From Gallintestinimicrobium propionicum (lineage in GTDB: Bacteria; Bacillota; Clostridia; Lachnospirales; Lachnospiraceae), in the NCBI RefSeq assembly GCF_025567525.1, contig NZ_JAOQJY010000002.1, positions 1-64,000 on the forward strand: a DNA stretch of 64,000 nucleotides. The letters run 5' to 3'. Shown one piece after another: positions 41,515 through 50,137 of this stretch; within the stretch, counting starts at the first letter, position 1; every line of letters starts with the position of its first letter. The notes under the pieces were generated by a model. It was not told where the DNA came from. It worked only from the letters and a program-made list of their open reading frames with translations, and made no database searches. The position numbers and the translations under genes are program-made.

Positions 41515-42264
41515 ATGGCTAATTTTTTGGACGAACAGATCGAAGTACCGAGAAGGACAATGGTTGTGTTTTTCATTGTGGATACGTCAGGGAGTATGCA
41601 GGGAGCTAAAATTGGTGCAGTGAATAGTGCCATAGAAGAAGTTTTGCCGGAGATAGCAAAGATTTCGGATGAAAATGCTGATGCTGAGATAAAGATTGCT
41701 GTGCTTGATTTTTCAACGGATGCGAAGTGGTTAACCCCTAAACCTATTGATGCCTCCAATTACGCATTTAATTATCTTGAGGCAGGTGGATTGACTGCTT
41801 TGGGAGATGCATGCATAAAGCTGAATGAGAAGCTTTCACGAAAGCAGTTTATGGCTGAAGCAGTTGGGTCGTTTGCTCCGGCTCTGTTTTTGCTGAGCGA
41901 TGGAGAACCAACCGATAATTGGGAAAGAGGATTGGCAAAGTTAAAAGAGAATAAATGGTATCAAAAAGCAATAAAGGCGGCTGTTGCAATTGGAAATGAT
42001 GCAGATATAAACGTTTTGGAAGCTTTCACAGGAAACATAGAGTCTGTGCTTACTGTACATACTCCTGCAGCTTTGGCGAAGATGATTACGTTTATTACCG
42101 TGACAGCATCTGAGATAGGGAGTAAGAGTAGTAGCGTTGGTTTGGGTGTCGGAAATTCTAGCACTGATGCTATTCAGACTAAACAGGATGATTTTAACGA
42201 TGCATTGGCAGCAATGGCTCCTGCAATAGTAAGTAATGACAGTGATGATGATGAATGGGATTAA
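41515..42264 (+). CDS. TerY-like vWA domain protein
   Basis: 249 residues from the ATG after TGGAGG. MIDAS motif FFIVDTSGSMQG (Asp23), the TerY-type GGLTALGDA threonine loop, and LLSDGEPTDNWE. Such vWA proteins bind a metal-coordinated partner and are paired with kinase and phosphatase in stress loci. The C-terminus is acidic (SNDSDDDEWD). Its stop lies just before the PP2C start. Confidence 0.88.
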   Translation: MANFLDEQIEVPRRTMVVFFIVDTSGSMQGAKIGAVNSAIEEVLPEIAKISDENADAEIKIAVLDFSTDAKWLTPKPIDASNYAFNYLEAGGLTALGDACIKLNEKLSRKQFMAEAVGSFAPALFLLSDGEPTDNWERGLAKLKENKWYQKAIKAAVAIGNDADINVLEAFTGNIESVLTVHTPAALAKMITFITVTASEIGSKSSSVGLGVGNSSTDAIQTKQDDFNDALAAMAPAIVSNDSDDDEWD

Positions 42265-42284
42265 GCCTTCAATGGAGTATGTGT

Positions 42285-43205
42285 ATGAATCATATTGTAT
42301 TTCAATCTAAGTGCCAAGGGTATTCCCATATAAAATCCGATTTAGAATGCCAGGATAGTACCTTGGTAAAGAAAACAGAGAAATATGCAATAGCTGTTGT
42401 CGCTGATGGGCATGGAAGCGCAAGTTATTTCCGGAGTAGTCGAGGTTCATTATTTGCGACGGAAGCCGCGATAACAGCAATCGAAGAGTTGTTGGAAACC
42501 ATTTTGTCTGACAAAAGCAACATGGATGATTTTTGCGCATCTATAGATAAACACCTTATTCAACTTGAAAGAAGTGTCATTGCTAGATGGCACGAGCGAG
42601 TTGAAGATGATTATAGTAAAAATCCTTTTCTGGATTCCGAAATATTAAAGGTAGATGAAAAGCACAAAGAAAAATACTTAAAAGGTGAACGTATAGAGGC
42701 TGCTTATGGATCAACATTAATTGCTGTTGCATGTACGGATGCGTTTTGGTTTGGCATACATATAGGTGATGGTAAATGTATAACGTGTGATTATAGCGGG
42801 AATTTTGCGGAGCCTATTCCATGGGATGAAAAATGCTTTCTGAATGTGACTACTTCGATTAGCGATTCTAACGCTATAGATAATTTTCGTCATATATATT
42901 CCGAAAGTGTGCCGGGAGCATTATTTGTAGCTAGTGATGGTATCGATGACTGTTTTTCAAATACCGATGATAATGCGCAATTGTTTAACTTTTATAGGAA
43001 AATAACTGAAATGTATTGCACGCATGAGGTGGTAGATGCTTCAAATCAGTTAGGAGAATATCTTCCTATGTTAAGTGAGAAGGGAAGCAAGGATGATATG
43101 TCGATTGCATTGATTCTTGATATTGATGGGATGAAGGGGGTGTTTAATCCCATAAAAGTCAGGATTTCGGAAACAAAGGGAGACATTGATTTGAATGTAT
43201 CATGA
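42285..43205 (+). CDS. PP2C-family serine/threonine phosphatase
   Basis: 306 residues from the ATG after TGGAG. Metal ligands of the PP2C fold: Asp41 in AVVADGHGSASYF, Asp in LFVASDGIDDCF and SKDDMSIALI. It should remove phosphates placed by the kinase two genes upstream, giving a reversible switch on the vWA protein, Sel1 scaffolds or ATPases. Overlaps the next small gene by 11 bp. Confidence 0.88.
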   Translation: MNHIVFQSKCQGYSHIKSDLECQDSTLVKKTEKYAIAVVADGHGSASYFRSSRGSLFATEAAITAIEELLETILSDKSNMDDFCASIDKHLIQLERSVIARWHERVEDDYSKNPFLDSEILKVDEKHKEKYLKGERIEAAYGSTLIAVACTDAFWFGIHIGDGKCITCDYSGNFAEPIPWDEKCFLNVTTSISDSNAIDNFRHIYSESVPGALFVASDGIDDCFSNTDDNAQLFNFYRKITEMYCTHEVVDASNQLGEYLPMLSEKGSKDDMSIALILDIDGMKGVFNPIKVRISETKGDIDLNVS

Positions 43206-43578
43206 TGTTAATCAGGTAAAAGTACTATTTGAGGATGTGCGTGATATGTACGATGAGGATACATATCAAGCAATATCAGTTTTAATAGATAAGTATTTGA
43301 CGACTGGGTATCTGTCAAAAGATGAGCAAAAGGAATTATTTCAGTACTTGAGAAGGACTAATCAAGTTAATAAATCAGAGTCAAAAATAGAAAATGATTC
43401 TCATGAAGTGGAGAAGGGGATTGAAGACTGGGAAGATGATCTTGAAGACCAGACTAATAATGTCCCAAATCGTAAATCCACGTTGATTCTTCCTCAATCA
43501 GTACTCATATTGATAATGTTGATGAGAAAACTGATTAAAAATAATGAGAAGAGTAATCAAAATGGCATTACGCGGTAA
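43195..43578 (+). CDS. Small unrecognised protein of the island
   Basis: 127 residues, overlapping the PP2C gene (11 bp) and the next gene (17 bp). The N-terminal ~60 residues look helical (VLFEDVRDMYDEDTYQAISV), the middle is acidic (IEDWEDDLED) and the end has a hydrophobic stretch (LILPQSVLILIMLM) followed by Lys-rich residues. The tail could be a membrane anchor. No family assigned. Confidence 0.55.
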   Translation: MYHDVNQVKVLFEDVRDMYDEDTYQAISVLIDKYLTTGYLSKDEQKELFQYLRRTNQVNKSESKIENDSHEVEKGIEDWEDDLEDQTNNVPNRKSTLILPQSVLILIMLMRKLIKNNEKSNQNGITR

Positions 43579-44365
43579 AATAATGAAAAATGAGTTTAAG
43601 AAGCTGAGTAATCGTCAAAAAATTGCATACTATAAATCTGTTGGGAATGATTCTCTTGCAGATAACAGGAGAGCTATTGATAAAAACAATGAGGGACAGG
43701 GCTTAACATGGAGACAGGTGAAAATAAATTCTAAAAATCTTCAAAAGCTGATGAAAAAACGCGGATTGAGCCAGTTTGATACCACGCAGTTGAAAAAGTC
43801 GTTTGCAAAATGGGATGGTCAGAATAATCACAAGGGCGGTAATGTTACGGCAAGACATGCAAAAGCAAACGAAAAATATGTAATCACTCAAACAAAAGGA
43901 GAATCTGCCAGCGGAGTATTTGTATCAAAAAAATCTCTTGGAAATAGTCCGCAGGAGCGTATAGATAAGGGGGCATTGCCTCCGTCAAATAAAGCAAATC
44001 AGGAAAAAAGGGTTGCATTAGGTAAGGATCAAAATGTTATTAGCGGAAAAATAGCTCAGCAGCCTTCTTTTAAGGAACAGGATCCTGCTCATGGCGAAAG
44101 AAGAGGCGGAGGGAAACAAGTGGTTACGGCAGGTGGTTTTTCAACAGGTGCCGTGAAGAATATCAACAAAAATGGAGGTAAAAAAATGGCTAGTTCAGAA
44201 AAAGACAGGGGTAATGCGTTTAAGCAGTCACTAAAAGTGAACGTTCCACAGGGACAAGCAAAATCTTCAGGTAAGAAAAATGCGTTCAATAATTCACCCT
44301 CAAAAGGACAACGAGAAAGGACAAGATCTCAAAGCCAAACAAAAAGCAAGGGTATGAGTAGATAA
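43562..44365 (+). CDS. Basic unrecognised protein, possible effector or substrate
   Basis: 267 residues from the ATG at 43562 (weak AGAAGAG site; 43544 and 43583 are alternatives). N-terminal ~90 residues are helical and basic. The middle (SGVFVSKKSLGNSPQERIDK, GALPPSNKANQEKRVALGKD) resembles compact domains I associate with polymorphic-toxin and phage-related hypotheticals, but I cannot name it. The last ~60 residues are low-complexity Lys/Ser/Gln/Arg. A basic disordered tail would suit nucleic-acid binding or recognition by a translocase such as the adjacent VirD4-like ATPase. Confidence 0.55.
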   Translation: MALRGKIMKNEFKKLSNRQKIAYYKSVGNDSLADNRRAIDKNNEGQGLTWRQVKINSKNLQKLMKKRGLSQFDTTQLKKSFAKWDGQNNHKGGNVTARHAKANEKYVITQTKGESASGVFVSKKSLGNSPQERIDKGALPPSNKANQEKRVALGKDQNVISGKIAQQPSFKEQDPAHGERRGGGKQVVTAGGFSTGAVKNINKNGGKKMASSEKDRGNAFKQSLKVNVPQGQAKSSGKKNAFNNSPSKGQRERTRSQSQTKSKGMSR

Positions 44366-44383
44366 GATGGAGAGGACTTTATT

Positions 44384-45700
44384 ATGGGTGTTTCATCTAC
44401 CATATTGTATGGGAATTGTATAGAGAAGAATCAGCCCGTATCTGGAACCGGACACCATAAGGTTGTTTTGAAGGGCAAATATAAAGGGCAAAAATCATCA
44501 TTTACTTTGGATGAGGATATCTTAAGTAAGCATATGATGTTAGTGGGGGGTACAGGGTGTGGTAAATCTACGTTGTTTTATCATTTGTTTAAGCAGATTA
44601 GACAAAACCTTTCCTCTGAGGACGTGCTTATTGTATTCGATACAAAGGGAGACTTTTATAAGAGGTTTCGTAAACCTGAGGATTATGTTATAGGAAATTC
44701 TAAGCAATATAGAGATGAATCGAAATGTTGGAATATATTTAGAGAAATTTTGGCAGATGGATGGGATGAAAAAGATTATACTATAAATACGCAAGAAATA
44801 TGCAAGGAATTGTTTGAAGAGCGTACAAAGGGTAATAGTAGCAATCCTTTTTTTCCCAATGCTGCGCGAGATTTGCTTGCCGCCCTTATTATTTCGATAA
44901 TAAAGACTGGTGAGAATGATAAAGAGTATCGAAATGATAATTTCTACAATGATTCATTAAAGAGTTCCTTGGATTCATCATCTGTTGATGATTTCATAGC
45001 TGCGTTGGAGCGATTTGACGAATTAAGATCTGTTCTTAGCTACATAGAGGGAGATGGCGAACAGTCTCAAGGTGTGTTGTCAGAAATGTATTCAGTCATA
45101 AGAGATATTTTGATAGGGGTATTTGCGGAACGCGGAGGATTCTCTATTAGGAATTTTGTTAGAGCAAAAGGAGGCAAGGTTCTATTTATCGAATATGATC
45201 TGGCAATTGGAAGTGTGTTAACACCAATATACAGGCTCTTTTTCGATTTAGCAATCAAGGAGGCTTTAGGGAGAACATCTAGTCAAGGAAATGTTTATTT
45301 GTTTTGTGATGAATTCAAGCTTTTGCCAAACTTGCAACATATAGATGATGGAGTAAATTTTGGAAGAAGTTTGGGCTTGAAGGTTTTTGCTGGTTTACAA
45401 AGCATTGAACAGTTATTTGAAACTTATGGGGAAATAAAGGGTAGAAATCTGGTTGCTGGATTTTCTTCGATTTTTGCTTTTAAGGCAAATGATGTGTCAA
45501 CTAGAGATTATATAAGGTCTTTATATGGGAGTAACATTATTTTAGAACAATATCAGGGAATGAATAAAACGTTGATTGAGGATAAGCGTGAAGGAAATAC
45601 CGTCGAGGATTGGGATCTTAATTCGTTAAAAGTTGGAGAAGCTGTTGTCGGGCTTCCTTTTGAAAAACCGTTTAAATTTTATTTTGATAATTTCGGGTGA
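44384..45700 (+). CDS. VirD4/TraG-like P-loop ATPase
   Basis: 438 residues, start after GGAGAGGA. Walker A MLVGGTGCGKSTLFYHL (Lys61), LIVFDTKGDFYKRF, Walker B NVYLFCDEFKLLPN, and the VirD4-type sensor region GLKVFAGLQSIEQLF. This is the architecture of conjugative coupling proteins and HerA/FtsK-like pumps, but there is no N-terminal membrane segment and no relaxase or T4SS genes nearby. It may move DNA or protein, or remodel a complex, using its P-loop-less paralogue at 38881 as partner. Confidence 0.8.
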   Translation: MGVSSTILYGNCIEKNQPVSGTGHHKVVLKGKYKGQKSSFTLDEDILSKHMMLVGGTGCGKSTLFYHLFKQIRQNLSSEDVLIVFDTKGDFYKRFRKPEDYVIGNSKQYRDESKCWNIFREILADGWDEKDYTINTQEICKELFEERTKGNSSNPFFPNAARDLLAALIISIIKTGENDKEYRNDNFYNDSLKSSLDSSSVDDFIAALERFDELRSVLSYIEGDGEQSQGVLSEMYSVIRDILIGVFAERGGFSIRNFVRAKGGKVLFIEYDLAIGSVLTPIYRLFFDLAIKEALGRTSSQGNVYLFCDEFKLLPNLQHIDDGVNFGRSLGLKVFAGLQSIEQLFETYGEIKGRNLVAGFSSIFAFKANDVSTRDYIRSLYGSNIILEQYQGMNKTLIEDKREGNTVEDWDLNSLKVGEAVVGLPFEKPFKFYFDNFG

Positions 45701-45705
45701 TTTAT

Positions 45706-47718
45706 ATGATATGTCCTAAATGCAATAATTCTATTGGCGATTCAGAATGTATTTGTGGCAACTGCGGATATAATGTACGGGATGATGTGGATGTTGCCCT
45801 TATGCAGTGTATTTCTATTTCTGGAAAAGATATTTATAATAATTCGAATAAGTTTAATGCACTAATTGCCGATTTATTGCCTAAGAATGAAAAGGAAAGA
45901 AACGCTCTTTCAAATGCACTTAAGGCAAATGTTTCTATTTATATTTTTAATCATAACAATGCCAGTGTTGATGAAATCATTTCAAATACTTTGGGTGAGG
46001 TGTGTGAACTTACATTTACAGAGCCTGCTTGGGCTAGATATGCAATTATTAAGCTTTCCAAGGCGATGGGGATATTTATTCCGGAGGAATATGACTCGAC
46101 TTTAGATCCTTTTTCTATCCAAGATGAGGGATCAAAATCGTTACAATGGGATTATAAAAAAGAAGAGTATTCAGAATTTGAAAAGTACTCCACATCAGAA
46201 CTGGAATCTATGCTAGATAAGCAAGAGAATGCTTATATTGAATATGAACTTGGTGGGAGATACAAATCGGGAATTGGATGTAAGGAAAATGCGGCGAAAG
46301 CTTTTACATATTTTGAGTCTTCTGCTGTAAAAGGATTTGCTTTATCGCAGTTTGTGTTAGGTACGTATTTTGATGTTGGATATGGGTGTGAGCCAGATAA
46401 AGATATGGCTATATGGTGGTATGAACAGGCTGCGGAACAGGACTTGCCTGAGGCTCTGTGCGCATTGGCAGGCGAATATTTTGAGGGAGAAAATGTTGGA
46501 AGAGATGAAAATAAGGCTATAGACTTATATGAGAGGGCGGCTGACTTAGGGAATGAGGATGCAAAATTATGTTTAAGTTCTATTTACCTGGAGAAATGTA
46601 ATAATGAAGATGACATAAAAAGAGCCATAGAATATCTTAAAGAAGCTGCAGAGTCTGGCAATGGAGAGGCCTGCAATAATTTGGGTATTGTATTTGAGAT
46701 GGGAAAGGGAGTTCCTAAGGATGACAGGGAGGCAATAAAGTGGTATGAAAAAGCCGCAGAATCTGGCGTAGAAATTGCCTATGTTAATTTAGCGGCACAT
46801 TATCAAATGGGAATAGGCGTTCTTAAGGATGAGAGTAAGGCGGTTTCAATTTATCTGAAAGGAGCTAACAGCGGATTTCCCGTGGCTCAGAACGCATTAG
46901 GAATGTGCTATAAAAACGGTACAGGAGTTGAGATTGATTTAAAAACCGCATTGTACTGGTTTGAACAAGCAGGAAATCAAGGATTAGGACCTGCTCAGTT
47001 CAATGCTGGCTTATGTTATGAGATGGGAGAAGGCACAGCACAGAACTTTAGAATGGCACGAAGTTGGTATTTAAAAGCAATAGAACAAGAGTATTATAAG
47101 GCTTATTTTAATTTGGCTTATTATTATGAAAACGACATTGGCGGTGGCGGGCGGAATGTGAAGCTTGCAAAAGAGTATTATCTTATTTCTGCTGAGAAGG
47201 GATATGAATATGCACAATATGTTGTAGGAAATTATTATTTGCATGGAGTTTTAGGATTTGAACAAAACGGTGAAAAAGCGATAGAGTGGCTACAGAGAGC
47301 CGCAGACAATGGTCATCCTATGGCAAAGAATGATTTGGCTGTTGCATTATTTCAAGGAGAAGAGTGCAAGAAAGATATTGCTTTAGCCCTAAAATTGTTT
47401 GAAGAAGCCGCACAAGAAAAGGTTCCGAATTCATTATTTAGTTTGGGTTATATTTACTATAATGGACAAGAAGTACAGAAAGATAAAATAAAAGCAGCGC
47501 ATTATTTCTTGGAATCAGCGAATTTGGGGTATGCACCGGCTATGATGAATTATGGATATATGTGTGCCTCGGGAGATGGGATAAGAAAGAATCTTGATGA
47601 TGGTCTGTTTTGGCTTTTATCAGCTATTGAAAATGGAGAAGATGGAGCCATGGAGTATTTAACTAAGTACTATAAGCAAAATCGCAGAGGGGAATGGGTA
47701 AAAAAATTGTTTTCATAG
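45706..47718 (+). CDS. Large zinc-ribbon Sel1-repeat protein
   Basis: 670 residues; the ATG follows GGGTGA by 5 bases (GTG 45697 overlaps the previous stop). N-terminal zinc ribbon CPKCNNSIG...CICGNCGYN, a ~150-residue helical region like that of the 36386 protein, then about a dozen Sel1 repeats to the C-terminus (ACNNLGIVFEMGKGVPKDDR, AQNALGMCYKNGTGVEIDLK, AMMNYGYMCASGDGIRKNLD). A long solenoid scaffold, probably for the kinase, vWA or ATPase components. Confidence 0.85.
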   Translation: MICPKCNNSIGDSECICGNCGYNVRDDVDVALMQCISISGKDIYNNSNKFNALIADLLPKNEKERNALSNALKANVSIYIFNHNNASVDEIISNTLGEVCELTFTEPAWARYAIIKLSKAMGIFIPEEYDSTLDPFSIQDEGSKSLQWDYKKEEYSEFEKYSTSELESMLDKQENAYIEYELGGRYKSGIGCKENAAKAFTYFESSAVKGFALSQFVLGTYFDVGYGCEPDKDMAIWWYEQAAEQDLPEALCALAGEYFEGENVGRDENKAIDLYERAADLGNEDAKLCLSSIYLEKCNNEDDIKRAIEYLKEAAESGNGEACNNLGIVFEMGKGVPKDDREAIKWYEKAAESGVEIAYVNLAAHYQMGIGVLKDESKAVSIYLKGANSGFPVAQNALGMCYKNGTGVEIDLKTALYWFEQAGNQGLGPAQFNAGLCYEMGEGTAQNFRMARSWYLKAIEQEYYKAYFNLAYYYENDIGGGGRNVKLAKEYYLISAEKGYEYAQYVVGNYYLHGVLGFEQNGEKAIEWLQRAADNGHPMAKNDLAVALFQGEECKKDIALALKLFEEAAQEKVPNSLFSLGYIYYNGQEVQKDKIKAAHYFLESANLGYAPAMMNYGYMCASGDGIRKNLDDGLFWLLSAIENGEDGAMEYLTKYYKQNRRGEWVKKLFS

Positions 47719-48014
47719 TATTTTAAGGGATACACTATGTTTACTCAAAATAATAAAGGGAGGACTCTGTAGTATAGGAAATCTCGTATGACATGGAAGG
47801 GTGGGTTACCGTAAGGAGTAGGGGAAAGAAAGGCCGATCATAGCAGAATAAGACGACGTCTTGTTTTGTATACTCTAAACATCCGTATATCCATGATTTA
47901 TGACCAAGGGGAATGACATAGACTAAGAAAATATCTCTATGAATGAAAAATGAAAACGTAAGAAAAAGAAAGTTAACAAGAGAAAAACAAAGATTATTAT
48001 TATGGGAGAAAAAC
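47719..48014. other. Intergenic region between Sel1 genes
   Basis: Nearly 300 bp with no supportable gene. AGACGACGTCT (47851-47861) is a small palindrome just before a TATACT box at 47869, but a -35 is not clear. The break suggests that the last Sel1 gene is separately transcribed. Confidence 0.4.
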
Positions 48015-48851
48015 ATGGGATTCTTAAGTAGATTATTTGGGGGAAATCAATCAAATGCAGTAGAACAGGTTAGAAGTCAGCCAGAAGGGTTCTACATAGT
48101 TAAATACGAATATGGAGAGGGACAAGCTCGCTCTCTTTTTCAGAAGGCGGAAGCCGGTGATGTTAACGCTCAACTAACGATAGCTAAATGCTTTATGGAT
48201 GTAGCCGAACAACCATATGCGCTTCCGTGGTATGAAAGGGCTGCACAGGCAGGAAGTTCACAGGCTCTTCATGAACTTACATATTTTTATGAGGGAAGGT
48301 ACGTTGGAGTCGAAGCAGATCCTGAGAAAGCGGAACAAGTTCGCAGAGAGGCTCTTGAAATGAATAACCCTGAGGCCATATTAAAACTTGCATCGCAGTA
48401 TTATTCAGGGGATGGTGTTGAGAAAGATAAAGAAATGGCTTTCAAGTATTACATGAAAGCCGCTGAGCTTGGAAATGATGAAGCAATGGCAGAGGTAGGA
48501 ATGTGCTATCTAAATGGCGAGGGTGTCAATCAAAGTGATTCGCAAGCATTTGCATGGCTTTCTAAGTCAAATGATACCTGTTATGGTTATTATAATTTGG
48601 CACAGTGCTATATAAAAGGCATTGGAACATCAAAAAATTTAGAAAGAGGCGTATCATATTTGGAAAGAGCGGTAGAAGGAAAATGTTTGCATTTATCTGA
48701 GGCAAGAAGGCAACTTGTTGATTTATATTCTAAGGGTTATGGTGGACCTGATGCAAAAAGAAAAATGGGCGAAATTCAAGAAGAAATTAATCAGAGCGAC
48801 AAATTAATGGATGAGTTAGCAGCTTTGATATTGTCTGACAGTAATAATTAA
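48015..48851 (+). CDS. Sel1-repeat protein
   Basis: 278 residues from the ATG after GGGAGAAAAAC. A short N-terminus (GFLSRLFGGNQ) is followed by five or six Sel1 repeats (AQLTIAKCFMDVAEQPYALP, AILKLASQYYSGDGVEKDKE, AMAEVGMCYLNGEGVNQSDS, GYYNLAQCYIKGIGTSKNLE). No zinc ribbon. Last gene of the AT-rich island; 296 bp from the operon, so perhaps independently expressed. Confidence 0.8.
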   Translation: MGFLSRLFGGNQSNAVEQVRSQPEGFYIVKYEYGEGQARSLFQKAEAGDVNAQLTIAKCFMDVAEQPYALPWYERAAQAGSSQALHELTYFYEGRYVGVEADPEKAEQVRREALEMNNPEAILKLASQYYSGDGVEKDKEMAFKYYMKAAELGNDEAMAEVGMCYLNGEGVNQSDSQAFAWLSKSNDTCYGYYNLAQCYIKGIGTSKNLERGVSYLERAVEGKCLHLSEARRQLVDLYSKGYGGPDAKRKMGEIQEEINQSDKLMDELAALILSDSNN

Positions 48852-48898
48852 AATACAATCATTGTAAAGTAAACGCAGGTGCACTTACATCTAAAGAC

Positions 48899-49096
48899 TC
48901 CCGGCATCGTGCCATTTGGCGCGATGCCGGGATTTCGTATTCAGTTCCATTCCTCAGCCAAGAGGAAGTCGCGGATATTCCGGTGTTTGATCCCGTTTCG
49001 GCTCATATCGAACTCATCGAGGAAAACAACGTACTTCGGAAAGTTATCGCAGATTTTCATGCGAGCATGGAATCTGCCACAAGAACCCACGAGTGA
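48899..49096 (+). pseudogene. Gene fragment at the right edge of the island
   Basis: An open stretch in frame with the TGA at 49094 reads RDAGISYSVPFLSQEEVADI, then VSAHIELIEENNVLRKVIAD and ends TRTHE. It has coding-like composition but no start codon or ribosome binding site, and upstream it runs to a stop at 48845. Probably the 3' remnant of an unrelated gene left by the event that placed the island. Family not recognised. Confidence 0.4.
48900..48931 (+). terminator. Hairpin after the last Sel1 gene
   Basis: CCCGGCATCG pairs perfectly with CGATGCCGGG around TGCCATTTGGCG, followed by ATTTCG. The T run is weak. It overlaps the gene fragment. Confidence 0.35.
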
Positions 49097-49101
49097 ACTG
49101 T
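49049..49101. repeat. Partial copy of the MITE-like repeat
   Basis: GCAGATTTTCATGCGAGCATG followed by AATCTGCC and GAGTGAACTGT parallels the right half of 18120-18206. It overlaps the end of the gene fragment. From 49102 to 49192 nothing is seen. Confidence 0.45.
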
Positions 49102-49192
49102 AATGATAAAACACAAAATTCAACAAACAATTTCAGATAAGATTTAAATACTTAAGCGAAAACCTCGGGCGGAACAATCACTGCCTTTTTCC

Positions 49193-50137
49193 TCAAAATT
49201 CATTCAACAGCCCTACAACTGTCCGTAACTCTTCCGCCTTCACCTTATCCGGGAACTGGCCGGAGAGAACGCAGTTTTTGAAGTACTTAATCTCTTCTGC
49301 GTAGGCGTCGCTCTTGGGCAGGTTGATGGAGCCGGTATCGCCGGTGGCCTGCTCAGTCGGGGAATAGATGCTGCCGTTGTTTTCATAGATTTTGCACTCG
49401 CCATTTTCGTAGGTAACGAGAGCGCCCTCGAACTGGAAGCGGTAGGAAGCGCCGAAGGGGTAAGCGGATGCATACCAGGAAGCTTCGGTGGTAACGAAGA
49501 AGCCGGGAAATTCATATACAGCGGTCAGATAGTCCTGATTAGGCTGCTTTGCGCGGTGCTTCAGGGAAGCTTCCGGTTTGCCGAAGGCGTATACGAGGAA
49601 GTCAAGATCATGGATGTGCAGGTCGTAAGGAACAAGTCCGCTTCTCTTTTCATCCATCATCCAGTTGTCCCAGCTCCAGGCGGGATAGCTGCCGAGGCGT
49701 CCCATGTAGCCGGACAGGAGCTTTCCGTATTTGCCGGAATCGTAAAGCTCCTTGATCAGCTCATATTCGGGCCAGAAGCGCAGAACCTGTGCGATCATGA
49801 AGCAGACATTGTTTTCCTTTGCGGTGGAATATGCCAGCTCGATGTCCTCTTCTTTTAAGGAAATGGGTTTTTCACTGAGGACGTGGATGCCTTTTTTCAT
49901 TGCCTTGACTGCAGTGGGAACGTGCAGATAGGTGGGCAGGCAGATGTCCAGGATGTCCAGCTCTTCTTTTTCAAGCATTTCATCGATGGAGGTGTAGTGA
50001 TGCGGCTCCGGATAAGGCTCCATCCGCTCCGGACGGATATCGCAGATTGCTGTGAGTGTGGTGTCCTCCATAGCGTTCCATGCAGGAATGTGTGCGCCGC
50101 TGATGCCGCCGACGCCGACTAAACCGATTTTTAACAT
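49193..50137 (-). CDS. Gfo/Idh/MocA-family oxidoreductase
   Basis: 314 residues. N-terminal Rossmann fold (LKIGLVGVGGISGAHIPAW), the family signature HVLSEKPISL with catalytic Lys, and DLHIHDLDFLVYAFG in the C-terminal domain. It oxidises or reduces a sugar or polyol with NAD(P). Its start overlaps the end of the isomerase gene upstream by 7 bp, so the two act in one pathway, probably catabolism of an uncommon sugar or inositol-like compound. Confidence 0.9.
   Translation of the reverse strand: MLKIGLVGVGGISGAHIPAWNAMEDTTLTAICDIRPERMEPYPEPHHYTSIDEMLEKEELDILDICLPTYLHVPTAVKAMKKGIHVLSEKPISLKEEDIELAYSTAKENNVCFMIAQVLRFWPEYELIKELYDSGKYGKLLSGYMGRLGSYPAWSWDNWMMDEKRSGLVPYDLHIHDLDFLVYAFGKPEASLKHRAKQPNQDYLTAVYEFPGFFVTTEASWYASAYPFGASYRFQFEGALVTYENGECKIYENNGSIYSPTEQATGDTGSINLPKSDAYAEEIKYFKNCVLSGQFPDKVKAEELRTVVGLLNEF

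Noticed and set aside
35419..48851. Conjugative element or prophage
   Set aside because: Despite VirD4/TraG-like ATPases, there is no relaxase, integrase, pilus, capsid, terminase or lysis gene.
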